NCBI GenBank assembly: GCA_947504205.1
Contig: CANNGL010000001.1
Location: 930,001 to 994,000, forward strand
Source: an uncultured Litoreibacter sp.
Lineage (GTDB): Bacteria; Pseudomonadota; Alphaproteobacteria; Rhodobacterales; Rhodobacteraceae
DNA length: 64,000 nucleotides
Direction: 5' to 3'
Part shown: in pieces, positions 35,443 through 45,001 of the stretch
Layout: every line of letters begins with the position of its first letter
Position numbering within the stretch: the stretch's first letter is position 1
Notes under the pieces: generated by a model
What the model saw: only the letters and a program-made list of their open reading frames with translations
Told to the model about the DNA's origin: nothing
Database searches by the model: none
Translations under genes and position numbers: made by a program

Positions 35443-36510
35443 CTATTTGCCCTCACGCAGAGACTTCATAAATCTTGGCAATCTGCGGAGTGCCTTTTGC
35501 ATCTCGATGTGAGTGTCCATTTTTACAGCAGGATACCCCAACAAAACCCGCCCTGCTGGCGCATTTGACAGGATCTTTGTGCCACCGCCGGCGATCACAT
35601 CGTCTCCAACGAAAATATTGTCGCTGACGCCACATTGACCGCCCAACACAACGCGATCTCCAATACGGACAGATCCTGCGATACCGACCTGACCGCACAG
35701 AAGGCAGTCGCGTCCGACCTGTACGTTATGCCCAAGATGCACGAGATTATCGAGCTTTGTACCGTCGCCAACCGATGTGTCGCGGATGGTTCCACGATCT
35801 ATCGTGCTGTTGGCCCCGACCTCGACGTTATTCCCAAGCACGACCGAGCCAAGCGAATGGATGCGGGTCCAGCTCTGTTGCGAAGATGCGGCCTGACCAC
35901 CCAGGCTTTCGCGTGCTTGCTCTACGTTACTTTTTTCTGGCGTCACAAAGGAGAAACCATCGGCGCCAATAACCGCGCCGGGCTGTGCTATGAAACCATT
36001 GCCAATGATCACCCGGGCACCAATGTGAGCGCGCTGTAGGATCAAGGCGTCGTCCCCAATCGTCGCCCCTTCGGCGATACTGACATGGGAGGCGATCCGC
36101 GCGTTTTTTCCGATGCTGACATCCGCACCAATCACCACAAGGGGGCCGATGGCCGCTCCCTCGGAAATGGAGGCGGAGGGATCTACAATGGCACTTGGGT
36201 GGATGCCCGGCGCTATTTGCGGACCGGGATCCATCAACTGCGTCAGGCCGGACATTGCATAGCGCGGGCGCGGCACGAAGATCGCAGCTTTCAGCCCCAG
36301 AGCTTCCCAGTCCGCCCCGTCCCAAAGAATGGCAGCCTTCGCGCCACCTTCGGTTAAGCCATCTGCGTATTCAGGTTTCATCGCCAGCGCCAGCGCGCCT
36401 GCCTCGGCGTGCTGTGGCTCGGCGGCATGGGTGATCTCGAGATTGACATCGCCAACAGCCTGAGCGCCAAGCGCATTGGCAATCTCAGCAATCGAATAGT
36501 GTTGCACCAT
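35443..36510 (-). CDS. lpxD: UDP-3-O-(3-hydroxyacyl)glucosamine N-acyltransferase
   Basis: 355 residues: an N-terminal uridine-binding domain (about 1-105) with YSIAEIANALGAQAVGDVNL, then a long left-handed beta-helix and the catalytic His region NLVHLGHNVQVG, as in LpxD. It adds the second 3-hydroxyacyl chain to the lipid A precursor. In most proteobacteria lpxD sits between skp and fabZ; here it is about 33 kb away and heads a small operon with an acyl carrier protein and ketoacyl synthase. Confidence 0.93.
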   Translation of the reverse strand: MVQHYSIAEIANALGAQAVGDVNLEITHAAEPQHAEAGALALAMKPEYADGLTEGGAKAAILWDGADWEALGLKAAIFVPRPRYAMSGLTQLMDPGPQIAPGIHPSAIVDPSASISEGAAIGPLVVIGADVSIGKNARIASHVSIAEGATIGDDALILQRAHIGARVIIGNGFIAQPGAVIGADGFSFVTPEKSNVEQARESLGGQAASSQQSWTRIHSLGSVVLGNNVEVGANSTIDRGTIRDTSVGDGTKLDNLVHLGHNVQVGRDCLLCGQVGIAGSVRIGDRVVLGGQCGVSDNIFVGDDVIAGGGTKILSNAPAGRVLLGYPAVKMDTHIEMQKALRRLPRFMKSLREGK

Positions 36511-36566
36511 GAGCAGGTCTCCCGGTCGTGCGGGCCTTGTCTCAGTCGCAGGACCCGGGTTCGGTC

Positions 36567-38177
36567 TTAGCTCTGAACAGCGCGCAGAGAAACCCCAGCC
36601 TTCTGGAGTTCTGCGAAGATACGCTTATCGCGCCCGTAAACATCGCCACGATAATTTGCACGCCCTTTCGGATCGACCCATGCTGTATAGTAAGCGATAT
36701 GGACCGGCAGCGGTTGTGCTAGGTCGACCTTCCGCTCTGCTTTAGTGGCCAGAATGTTCTGGAAATAGTCTTTCGGGTTCGATGTCTGAGCCTTCAGCAG
36801 TGCATAGGCAAACTCAAACGGCTGATGCACTCGAACGCAGCCATGACTGAAGTCACGTTTTTCGCGTCCAAACAAAGACTTGGACGGCGTATCGTGCAGG
36901 TAGATGTTGTACTTGTTGGGGAACATGAACTTCACCAACCCAAGCGCATTCCCGCGCGAGGGTGGTTGCTTCATCGAGTATGGGAAGTTCCGCGCGTTAT
37001 AGGCCGAAAAGTTAATAGCAGAGCGCGGGATAGGTCGGCCGTTTGAACCAATGACCTGCAATTGGCGCTGCGCGTTGGGATTGCGCTGCATCATAGGCAG
37101 ATACTCTTTGGTCACGATCGAGCGTGGTACGTACCAGCTGGGATTGATGACCATGAATTCCATCGTGTCCGAGAATTCAGGCGTCCGGCGATCCGAGACG
37201 TTCTTGCCAACCACGACGCGCGACCTGAACTTGGACTTGCCGTTTTGAATGAGATCGACGTGGAAGTCGGGAATGTTGACCCAGACGTGCTTCTTTTCCA
37301 ATGGACGGTTGTTCCAGCGACGCCGTTCCATTGCGACCAGCACCTGGCTGAGGCGATCCTCGACCTGCTTGTTGACCTGAGCAATCGTTGATGCGCCAGC
37401 TACTCCGTCAGGCGCCAGACCATGTGCGATTTGGAACTGCTGAACAGCTTTCTGGATACCGGCGTCATAACTTTGCGTCGCGGTCTTGCGCAGATATCCC
37501 ATACGGATCAGGCGGTTGCGCAACTGCACGACGGCACCACCGGAGGCGCCCAGCTTCAACGACTTCGATTGAACTTTGTCGCCCCATCCGCCTTTGGCAA
37601 GGAGCTTTTCAAGGCGCAGCTTCTCTTTTTGTAGGCGCGTGTATTCGGCTGTGCGCGGTGCAAGCTTTTTGATGAATGCTTGTGGGTTTGACTTAACGAA
37701 GGCATCCAGAGTTGAGACCGGATCATAGCGAGCGACATTCATAACCAACCCGCTATCGATCGCGCGGGGCGTCAAGACACCGGAACGAATGTCGTCAGCA
37801 TACGTCAGAAAGCGTTTCGCTGCTTCGACCTCCACCCGTCCGCGATCGCGCGGGGTCTTCGCGGCTTTCATTAAACCCTTGAGGCCATCGGCGTCGTAAC
37901 GTGGCGTCGGCAGGCCGTGATCTGGGGCCTGCGCGAAAGCTTTCAGCAGCGCCGCCCTGCGACGCTTATCTTTGTTCGATACAAATATCGGTTGGAAATT
38001 GCGCTTGCGATAAAACTCCGCCAGCACTTTGTCTTTCGAAGCCGCTTCCGCAATAGATTGCTTGAGTGCCGTGACAGCGGCAGATGCCTTTGACGTGCCC
38101 GCAATCGGCAACATTGCCCCAGCCACGCCGGCGGCCATCATGCGAAGTGTGGTTCTGCGATTAATTTTGCCGGACAT
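36567..38177 (-). CDS. L,D-transpeptidase (YkuD, LdtD/YcbB type)
   Basis: 536 residues from the ATG at 38177. The N-terminus has a twin-arginine-like signal (INRRTTLRMMAAGVAGAML, cleavage near SKASA), then an inserted helical domain, a peptidoglycan-binding domain (GYLRKTATQSYDAGIQKAVQ, GLAPDGVAG) and a YkuD catalytic domain with SHGCVRVHQPF, whose Cys is the nucleophile. It makes 3-3 cross-links in the periplasm. It diverges from a MepK-like peptidase across a 309-base gap. Confidence 0.9.
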   Translation of the reverse strand: MSGKINRRTTLRMMAAGVAGAMLPIAGTSKASAAVTALKQSIAEAASKDKVLAEFYRKRNFQPIFVSNKDKRRRAALLKAFAQAPDHGLPTPRYDADGLKGLMKAAKTPRDRGRVEVEAAKRFLTYADDIRSGVLTPRAIDSGLVMNVARYDPVSTLDAFVKSNPQAFIKKLAPRTAEYTRLQKEKLRLEKLLAKGGWGDKVQSKSLKLGASGGAVVQLRNRLIRMGYLRKTATQSYDAGIQKAVQQFQIAHGLAPDGVAGASTIAQVNKQVEDRLSQVLVAMERRRWNNRPLEKKHVWVNIPDFHVDLIQNGKSKFRSRVVVGKNVSDRRTPEFSDTMEFMVINPSWYVPRSIVTKEYLPMMQRNPNAQRQLQVIGSNGRPIPRSAINFSAYNARNFPYSMKQPPSRGNALGLVKFMFPNKYNIYLHDTPSKSLFGREKRDFSHGCVRVHQPFEFAYALLKAQTSNPKDYFQNILATKAERKVDLAQPLPVHIAYYTAWVDPKGRANYRGDVYGRDKRIFAELQKAGVSLRAVQS

Positions 38178-38486
38178 CTCGATAGGCCTCTTTAACAAAT
38201 ACAAGTTCGACGTTCATAAGTTGGCGTCAATTTCCGAAAGCCAGTCTGGAGAGTCCATTCACATTCGCGACGGTGAGTTCGGTTTTTTGCGCACGTTGCA
38301 CGAGGGTCACCTTTTTGCATCACTGTGGCGAATTCGTTTGATGCGCAGGATTTTGCCGATTTTCCCGAAATTAACCGCCTGACCCTAATGTCCGCTTGGT
38401 CACAGAATCACTTTGTGTCATAACCTCGTTATCTGGGGTACAAATTGCGCCGCGTAAGCGGTTTGGGCGAACGGGACAGGCATCTA
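38178..38486. other. divergent intergenic region, no gene seen
   Basis: 309 bases between the start of the L,D-transpeptidase gene (minus) and that of the MepK-like gene (plus). I see no ORF with a ribosome site. GCATCA (38317-38322) and TGATGC (38339-38344) form an inverted repeat 16 bases apart that could be an operator. No strong -35/-10 pair could be picked by eye on either strand. Confidence 0.5.
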
Positions 38487-39056
38487 ATGGGCGAGAAGAA
38501 TTCCGCTGTGTTGACACGCCGCGCTTTGCTTGGAGCATTTGCAGCGACGACTTTGACGGCAGCTCCGGTATATTCCAAAGCATTTGGCTTTCTAAAGGGC
38601 GCTGGTGATGTGCGCCGCCTCAAGATGTATTCTGGCCGGACCGGCGAGAATATCGACATGATCTATTGGATCGAAGGTGAATACATCAAAGAAGGTCTCA
38701 AAGAGATCAATCACTTCATGCGCGATTGGCGTCAGAACAGCGCGACGCGGATGGACACCAGAACAATCGATATCATGACTGCCTCACATAACCTGATGGG
38801 TGTGAGCGAGCCCTACATGCTTTTGTCCGGATATCGTTCCCCCAAGACAAATGCGATGCTGAGATCTCGGTCACGCGGTGTGGCGAAGAACTCGCTGCAC
38901 ATGAAAGGTCAGGCTGCTGATCTACGCTTGAAGTCGCGCTCAGTAGGTCAGATTGCACGCGCCGCCTCTTCCTGTTCCGCAGGTGGGGTTGGCCGTTACT
39001 CCGGCTCAAACTTTGTTCATATGGATTGTGGGCCAGTGCGGACTTGGGGTCGTTAA
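38487..39056 (+). CDS. MepK-like murein endopeptidase (DUF882, peptidase M15)
   Basis: 189 residues from the ATG at 38487, preceded by GGGACAGG. A Tat-type signal, LTRRALLGAFAATTLTAAP, is followed by a DUF882/M15A domain with zinc-site motifs SGYRSPKTN, SLHMKGQAADLR and the final HMDCG. In E. coli the homologue MepK (YcbK) cleaves the 3-3 cross-links made by L,D-transpeptidases and is encoded next to ldtD. Here the pair is kept but in divergent orientation. Confidence 0.88.
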   Translation: MGEKNSAVLTRRALLGAFAATTLTAAPVYSKAFGFLKGAGDVRRLKMYSGRTGENIDMIYWIEGEYIKEGLKEINHFMRDWRQNSATRMDTRTIDIMTASHNLMGVSEPYMLLSGYRSPKTNAMLRSRSRGVAKNSLHMKGQAADLRLKSRSVGQIARAASSCSAGGVGRYSGSNFVHMDCGPVRTWGR

Positions 39057-39080
39057 GACACCGCATTCAGTGAGATTTTG

Positions 39081-39112
39081 AAAGCCGCCCCAGATGAGGC
39101 GGCTTTTTCTTT
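39081..39112 (+). terminator. terminator of the MepK-like gene
   Basis: 9-base stem AAAGCCGCC/GGCGGCTTT, loop of 8, then TTCTTT. It lies 25 bases after the stop and before the end of the convergent stress-protein gene. Confidence 0.85.
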
Positions 39113-39138
39113 AACTCGATTGTTCTTGCGCCGCTGGC

Positions 39139-39570
39139 CTATCGCACCACGTAAACCGATGCGCTGGAATGGCGGACGACACGCGCAGCGTTCGGCCCAA
39201 GCAGATAGTCTGCCAAATCTGGCTTATGCGCACCGATCACGATCAGGTCGCTTCCAGCCGCCTTGGCGGTTTTGAGAATTTCCTCATAGGCTTTTCCGCT
39301 CGTAACCACGTGCCGAACCTTGTTGTTAGCCTCCTCGCCCAAGACCTTCGTCACCAGCTCGTTGAGTAGCCCTTTGGCCTTCTCGACAGCTGCCGATTGA
39401 TGATCTTTGCCGAAGTGATCGCTGACCACGCTCATCCCGAAATCAGGCACCACGGTCATGACATCCAGAGAGGCACCTTCGAGCTCCGCCAATTTCGAAG
39501 CGCGTTGCAGTACCGGTACATCCACGTCCGGGTCACTGATGTCGACTGCACAAAGGACTGATCTGATCAT
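39139..39570 (-). CDS. universal stress protein (UspA family)
   Basis: 143 residues, one Usp domain. The N-terminal strand SVLCAVDISDPD and the C-terminal ATP-type loop GAHKPDLADYLLGPNAARVV with HSSASVYVVR are clear. It overlaps the end of the TRAP permease gene by 4 bases (ATGA). Usp proteins tied to TRAP transporters are known, for example TeaD with the Halomonas ectoine transporter TeaABC, where the Usp protein regulates transport, so a regulatory role here is plausible. Confidence 0.9.
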   Translation of the reverse strand: MIRSVLCAVDISDPDVDVPVLQRASKLAELEGASLDVMTVVPDFGMSVVSDHFGKDHQSAAVEKAKGLLNELVTKVLGEEANNKVRHVVTSGKAYEEILKTAKAAGSDLIVIGAHKPDLADYLLGPNAARVVRHSSASVYVVR

Positions 39571-42179
39571 GCTGTTACCTCCTCCTCCGGACGCCCTGCG
39601 CGACCCCTCTGCATCAGTGCAATCAAGCCCAGCAAAACCAGAGCTGGAATAAACACCAATTCCTTGGGCATCTGGCTTTTTGGCGCTTGCACCGTGGCAA
39701 GGGTCACAGGTTCATCCGCATAGAAGTCGAAGCTGGACAAGGTGTCCGCGAAAGGCGTTCCGAAGATAGGTTCTTCAAGCACCACGTTTTCGCCGTCCTC
39801 CATCAAACTCAGGCCGAACCCTTCAAGGCGCTCATCGCCGGTGCCCCCTGCAGGCACATCGAGTACCAGCGTCGTGTCTTTGAGTTCGCCCGTATCAAAG
39901 TCAGGACCATTGACCACGACACGCAACTGATCGCCCTGCCCGGCCGTATCAAGCGCGCTCGATATCGAAGCAGGCTCGATCATGGCAAATGGAGGTTGCA
40001 ATCGGTTCATGAAGAAGTCGGGCCTAAAGAGCGCGAAGGCCACGAGGATCAGAAGTACGCTCTCATAGATCCGGTTCTTGGTCAGGAACCAGCCCATTGT
40101 TCCGGCCGTGAAGACAAGAATGGCAATGGTCGCAGATATCGCCACCAAGATACCTTGCACCCATCCGACGTCTATCAACAGCAAGTCAGTGTTGAAGATA
40201 AAGACGAAAGGCAGGGCAACTGTCCGCAGTGAGTAGAAGAAGGCTGTAAATCCGGTCTTGATCGCATCACCGCCCGACACAGCCGCCGCCGCGAAACTGG
40301 CAAGCCCCACTGGTGGCGTCACGTCAGCCATAATGCCGAAGTAAAAGACGAACAGGTGAACCGCGATCAGCGGAACGATCAGGCCGGACTGTGCGCCAAG
40401 CTCAACCACAACACCCGCCATAAGCGAGCTCACCACGATATAGTTGGCCGTGGTGGGCAGGCCCATTCCAAGCACAAGGCTCAAGAGACCCACCATAATA
40501 AGCATCAAGATCAGGTTGCCACCCGACAGGAACTCAACCAGATCGGCCATCACCTGACCGACGCCTGTCAGTGTCACGGTGCCAACGATAACGCCTGCGG
40601 TCGCCGTAGCCAGACCAATCCCGATCATGTTGCGCGCGCCATCAATCAGACCCTGGATCAGGTCATTGACACCGGCCATAAAGGCATTGGCCGTATCGTT
40701 CTCGCCCCGGAAGATGGACTTCAATGGCTTCTGGGTGAGCAGGATCACAAACAGCAGCATAGTAGCCCAGAAGGCCGACAAGCCCGGTGATTTCTGCTCG
40801 ATCATCAGGAAGTAGACCAACACGATGATCGGAAGAAGGTAGTGCAACCCGGCTTTGTAGATTTCACCAACTACCGGCAATTCGACTTCTTTGGCGTTGG
40901 GATCGTCCGGCACCAGATCGTCCGTTTTCGAGGCCAGATAGAGCAATGCGATGTACGCCGCGACCACCAGCAATGACAACACTAGACCCGAGGCTCCAGG
41001 CATCATCGCTATGACTGCTTTGACCGGGTATTGCACCCCGTAGCAAAGTCCGGCAAAGCCCGCGAAAAACAGCGCCATGCCGCCAATTGTGCGCCCCATG
41101 CTGACCACGCGATTGCCCAATGTTGGCATGTTCCGCTTCACGGCTTCTAAATGCACGATGTAAACCAGCGCGATGTAAGAGATCGCCGCTGGCAGGAAGG
41201 CGTGGGTGATCACTTCAACATAGGAAATCCCCACATATTCCACCATCAGGAAAGCAGCCGCACCCATAACCGGGGGCATGATCTGACCATTAACGGAGGA
41301 CGCAACTTCGACCGAGCCAGCTTGCTCAGACGTGAAACCCACCCGCTTCATCAACGGAATGGTAAATGTTCCGGTTGTCACCACGTTGGCGATAGACGAG
41401 CCGGAAATGAGACCCGTCGCAGCAGAGCCCACAACGGCAGCTTTGGCCGGACCACCGCGCAGGTGACCCAAGGCGCCGAACGCCATTTTGATAAAGTAGT
41501 TCCCAGCCCCGGCCTTATCCAGCAAAGCCCCGAACAACACGAACAGGAAGACGAACTTAGTGGACACGCCAAGGGCAATCCCGAAGACCCCCTCCGAGGT
41601 GATCCACATATGGCTCATTGCTTTCTTGAGGGATGCGCCCTTCCACTGGATGACTTCAGGTACCCAGCTTGATGATCCAAAGAAAACATAGGCGAGGAAT
41701 ATCGTCGCGATAATGGCCATCGCCGGTCCAAGCGCGCGGCGCGCACCTTCGAACAGCAACAGAAGGCCAGCCAGCGCAAACCACTTGTCGACATCATCGG
41801 CCAGACCGCCGGAATTCACGATCTTCTGGTAAAAAATATAGCCGTAAAGAGCGATCACGCTGCCCGCGAGACCCATGATCCAATCCGCTATCGGAATGTA
41901 ATGGCGCGGGCTTGTCTTGAAGGCGGGATAGGCCATGAAGGCCAGGAAAATTGCAAAAGCCAGATGAATCTGCCGCGAATTGTTGATCACAGATCCCGGC
42001 AACAGCATGTTGGAAATGGGTGAGGCCAGCAGAACTTGGAAGGCCGACCATGTGACAGCCACAATAGCCAAAAACAGACCAACCGATCCGGCCGGGCTCC
42101 GAGCACCTGCGTCAGTGGACGCTACAAGGTCCTGAAGCTCTTCCTCGCTTAAGGGGCGGTTTTGTCCGGTGTCACTCAT
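39567..42179 (-). CDS. TRAP transporter fused permease (4TM/12TM), TAXI type
   Basis: 870 residues, about twenty transmembrane helices, a fusion of the small and large TRAP membrane subunits as in TAXI systems. Family segments include GNYFIKMAFGALGHLRGGPA, GSAATGLISGSSIANVVTTG and GMGLPTTANYIVVSSLMAG. The last 180 residues carry a periplasmic-looking segment ending in a helix and a basic tail. It works with the TAXI binding protein 102 bases upstream. The substrate is unknown; TAXI systems import organic acids such as glutamate or 2-oxoglutarate. Confidence 0.93.
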   Translation of the reverse strand: MSDTGQNRPLSEEELQDLVASTDAGARSPAGSVGLFLAIVAVTWSAFQVLLASPISNMLLPGSVINNSRQIHLAFAIFLAFMAYPAFKTSPRHYIPIADWIMGLAGSVIALYGYIFYQKIVNSGGLADDVDKWFALAGLLLLFEGARRALGPAMAIIATIFLAYVFFGSSSWVPEVIQWKGASLKKAMSHMWITSEGVFGIALGVSTKFVFLFVLFGALLDKAGAGNYFIKMAFGALGHLRGGPAKAAVVGSAATGLISGSSIANVVTTGTFTIPLMKRVGFTSEQAGSVEVASSVNGQIMPPVMGAAAFLMVEYVGISYVEVITHAFLPAAISYIALVYIVHLEAVKRNMPTLGNRVVSMGRTIGGMALFFAGFAGLCYGVQYPVKAVIAMMPGASGLVLSLLVVAAYIALLYLASKTDDLVPDDPNAKEVELPVVGEIYKAGLHYLLPIIVLVYFLMIEQKSPGLSAFWATMLLFVILLTQKPLKSIFRGENDTANAFMAGVNDLIQGLIDGARNMIGIGLATATAGVIVGTVTLTGVGQVMADLVEFLSGGNLILMLIMVGLLSLVLGMGLPTTANYIVVSSLMAGVVVELGAQSGLIVPLIAVHLFVFYFGIMADVTPPVGLASFAAAAVSGGDAIKTGFTAFFYSLRTVALPFVFIFNTDLLLIDVGWVQGILVAISATIAILVFTAGTMGWFLTKNRIYESVLLILVAFALFRPDFFMNRLQPPFAMIEPASISSALDTAGQGDQLRVVVNGPDFDTGELKDTTLVLDVPAGGTGDERLEGFGLSLMEDGENVVLEEPIFGTPFADTLSSFDFYADEPVTLATVQAPKSQMPKELVFIPALVLLGLIALMQRGRAGRPEEEVTA

Positions 42180-42232
42180 CTGGCTAACTCCCTGTCCCTA
42201 CGCGTTTGCCGCGCCTGTCGTCTTTTAGGTGT

Positions 42233-42256
42233 GGAGGGCGATCCTTGCCGCCCTCC
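42233..42256. other. stem-loop between TAXI binding protein and permease genes
   Basis: GGAGGGCG/CGCCCTCC, 8-base stem, 8-base loop. It is in the 102-base gap after the binding-protein gene. Without a T run it is likely an mRNA-stabilising or partial-termination element giving more binding protein than permease. Confidence 0.55.
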
Positions 42257-42281
42257 TCAAGTTTGTTGCTTGGATCGAGAG

Positions 42282-43250
42282 TTATTCGATCCAGCCTTTT
42301 TCCTTGTAATACTTCGCAGCACCAGGGTGCAGCGGAGCCGATAAACCGTCTTTCGCCATTTCTTCTGGCTTCAGGTTCGCGAATGCAGGGTGCAGCTTCT
42401 TGAAGTCTTCGAAGTTCTCAAAGACCGAGCTGACAACAGCATAAACGGCATCATCAGAGACAGCATCGGAGGTCACGAAAGTTGCGCCCACACCGAATGT
42501 TGTCGTGTCACCGTCAGAGCCCCGGTACATGCCGCCGGGCACAGTCGCTTTCCGGTAGAACGAGTTATCGGCGATCAAACCATCGATTGCATCACCAGTG
42601 ACATTCACCAGAACCGAGTCACAGGCTGTCGTGGCTTCTTGGATAGACCCTGATGGATGGCCAACAGTGTAGATCATCGCATCGATCTGGTTGTCGCAGA
42701 GGGCTGCGGACTGTTCTGCGGCCTTCAGCTCGGAGGCCAATGCGAAATCACCAGTTGTCCACCCAAGGGCGCCAAGCACCACGTCCATTGTGCCACGCTG
42801 ACCGGAACCGGGGTTGCCGATATTCACGCGCTTACCTTTGAGGTCTTCGAATGAGCTGATGCCAGCGTCTGCCCGAGCGACCACGGTGAAGGGCTCAGGG
42901 TGCACGGAGAAGACCGCGCGAAGACCTTCGAACGCGCCCGCATCTTCGAATTTCGATGTGCCGTTATACGCGTGGTACTGCCAGTCAGACTGCGCCACAC
43001 CAAATTCCAACTCACCCTCACGAATGGTGTTGATGTTGTAAACCGAACCACCCGTGGATTCGACCGAGCAGCGAATGCCATGTTCTTTGCGGCCTTTGTT
43101 CACCAGACGGCAGATCGCACCGCCTGTTGGATAGTAGACGCCAGTAACGCCGCCTGTGCCGATGGTGATGAACTCTTCTGCCACCGCAACCGGCGCTGTC
43201 AAAGCCGACAATGCCACCGCTGCTGCGGAAAGTTTCAAGTAATGGAACAT
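42282..43250 (-). CDS. TAXI-family TRAP solute-binding protein
   Basis: 322 residues. The signal peptide ([20 protein letters not shown], cleavage after AVA) is followed by the TAXI signature [20 protein letters not shown], then [14 protein letters not shown] and [18 protein letters not shown]. It captures substrate in the periplasm for the fused permease. The ATG has GGGAGA just upstream. The promoter side faces an unusual set of inverted repeats before the divergent aminotransferase gene. Confidence 0.93.
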   Translation of the reverse strand: MFHYLKLSAAAVALSALTAPVAVAEEFITIGTGGVTGVYYPTGGAICRLVNKGRKEHGIRCSVESTGGSVYNINTIREGELEFGVAQSDWQYHAYNGTSKFEDAGAFEGLRAVFSVHPEPFTVVARADAGISSFEDLKGKRVNIGNPGSGQRGTMDVVLGALGWTTGDFALASELKAAEQSAALCDNQIDAMIYTVGHPSGSIQEATTACDSVLVNVTGDAIDGLIADNSFYRKATVPGGMYRGSDGDTTTFGVGATFVTSDAVSDDAVYAVVSSVFENFEDFKKLHPAFANLKPEEMAKDGLSAPLHPGAAKYYKEKGWIE

Positions 43251-43357
43251 TCATATTCTCCCAAGTTAAGTATCGTTTGCGCGAAGGTGGATGCCACCTG
43301 CCCCGTCGTAAACTACGGACCGCAGGTGCTCCAAAAATGTGTCGGACAGTTCTGTCG

Positions 43358-43398
43358 TTTTGTTACCGTTGGTAACTGGGCAATAACGGTTACGAAAA
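43358..43398. promoter_or_regulatory. operator-like inverted repeats (GTTACCGTT half-sites)
   Basis: Between the TAXI gene and the aminotransferase: TTTTGTTACCGTT at 43358-43370 and AACGGTTACGAAAA at 43385-43398 form an inverted repeat with two mismatches. Inside, GTTACC-GTT-GGTAAC (43362-43376) is a perfect palindrome with a 3-base centre. Three related half-sites in 41 bases suggest binding by a dimeric repressor or activator. No regulator gene is adjacent. Confidence 0.55.
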
Positions 43399-43510
43399 CT
43401 TTCTGACATTCATCCCCCGTCGATAAGGTCGAGGCTTTCACTCGTTCCCAATCATGTCAAGCCGTGATAATTGGTATTTTATTGCCCCAACGCCAGCCCA
43501 AGAGGCCGTG

Positions 43511-44839
43511 ATGTCCCATGTTTTTCCTAGAAATTCCATATCGTTACCCCCTATCGGGCAGAGCGGCAAAGGGGTTTACCTGATTGACCACAACGGAAAG
43601 CAGTACCTCGACGGATCGGGGGGCGCCGCGGTCTCCTGTCTCGGGCATGGCGACCGGGAGGTCATTGATGCGATCAAGGATCAACTGGATAAAATGGCCT
43701 TTGCGCATACCGGGTTTCTGTCTTCAGAAGCTGCCGAAGCGTTGGCCGAATTGCTCATTTCAAATGCGCCCGACGGCTTGGAGAAAGTCTACTTCGTGTC
43801 GGGTGGCTCGGAGGCCGTCGAAGCTGCACTGAAGCTGGCACGACAGTATTACCTCGAAATAGGCCAGCCGAAGCGTTCAAAAATCATTGCGCGCCGGCAA
43901 AGTTATCACGGAAATACACTCGGGGCCTTGGCCGTCGGTGGCAACGCTTGGCGGCGGCAGCAATTTGCGCCCCTTCTGATAGATGTTAGCCACATCGCCC
44001 CCTGTTACGCATATCGTGAACAGATAACCGGCGAAACTGAAGCGGATTATGCTAAGCGCGCCGCTGCCGAATTACAGGCCGAAATAGAGCGCCTTGGCCC
44101 TGAAAATGTCATGGCATTCGTGGCAGAACCAGTGGTCGGAGCGACGCTTGGCGCGGTTCCGTCGGTCAAAGGATACTTCAAGCGTATCCGCGAGATCTGC
44201 GACCGTCACGGCGTGCTTCTCATCCTTGATGAAGTCATGTGTGGTATGGGACGTACCGGCACTCTGTTTGCCTGCGAGCAGGACGGGATTTCGCCGGATA
44301 TCTGTACGATCGCAAAAGGTTTGGGTGGTGGGTACCAGCCGATCGGGGCGACGCTTTGCTCAGGCGAGATTTACGACGCAATCGAAAGTGGTTCTGGCTT
44401 CTTTCAACATGGGCATACCTATATCGGCCACCCGACGGCCTGCGCGGCGGGACTTGCCGTTCTGAAGAAACTGACGGGCGGCCTTGTTGACGAGGTGACC
44501 GGCAAGGGGACCTTGCTGCAGGACATGCTGCGCGCCCGCTTCGGTCAACATCCTAATGTCGGCGACATTCGCGGACGCGGCTTATTTGTTGGTCTTGAAT
44601 TCGTTGAGGATCGAGACAGCAAAACACCGTTTGATCCCGCCCACAAGTTGCACGCCAAGTTTAAGAAAGCCGCCTTCGAAGCTGGTCTAATATGCTATCC
44701 AATGGGAGGCACCATTGATGGCAAAACCGGGGATCACGTCCTCTTGGCCCCGCCTTTCATCATCAATGAGAATGAGCTGAAGCAGATGGTCGACATCATC
44801 GAAGATGCGCTCAAAACGAGTCTGGTTCAGCTAAGCTGA
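43511..44839 (+). CDS. class III (aspartate aminotransferase family) PLP aminotransferase
   Basis: 442 residues from the ATG at 43511 (MSHVFPRN), with AGAGG 5 bases upstream; an in-frame ATG at 43454 adds 19 residues but has no ribosome site. PLP lysine is in [30 protein letters not shown] and [12 protein letters not shown] are further family marks. It transfers an amino group from an omega-amino or similar donor to a 2-oxo acid. Divergent from the TAXI-TRAP genes with shared operator-like repeats, it may act on the imported compound. Substrate unknown. Confidence 0.9.
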   Translation: MSHVFPRNSISLPPIGQSGKGVYLIDHNGKQYLDGSGGAAVSCLGHGDREVIDAIKDQLDKMAFAHTGFLSSEAAEALAELLISNAPDGLEKVYFVSGGSEAVEAALKLARQYYLEIGQPKRSKIIARRQSYHGNTLGALAVGGNAWRRQQFAPLLIDVSHIAPCYAYREQITGETEADYAKRAAAELQAEIERLGPENVMAFVAEPVVGATLGAVPSVKGYFKRIREICDRHGVLLILDEVMCGMGRTGTLFACEQDGISPDICTIAKGLGGGYQPIGATLCSGEIYDAIESGSGFFQHGHTYIGHPTACAAGLAVLKKLTGGLVDEVTGKGTLLQDMLRARFGQHPNVGDIRGRGLFVGLEFVEDRDSKTPFDPAHKLHAKFKKAAFEAGLICYPMGGTIDGKTGDHVLLAPPFIINENELKQMVDIIEDALKTSLVQLS

Positions 44840-44863
44840 GCTCGGTCATTTCATGGAAAGTAG

Positions 44864-44940
<77 letters not shown>

Positions 44941-44949
44941 CTGAAGCGC

Positions 44950-44978
44950 GGTATAGAATGGCGTCTCCCATGGCGCAA
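44950..44978 (-). promoter_or_regulatory. promoter of tRNA-Arg
   Basis: Minus strand TTGCGC, 17 bases, TATACC (44978-44950); the -10 ends 9 bases before the mature tRNA 5' end, giving a leader of only a few bases. Position and spacing both fit a tRNA promoter. Confidence 0.6.
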
Positions 44979-45001
44979 TGGCTTCTTTCGGCCTGTCGGT
45001 A

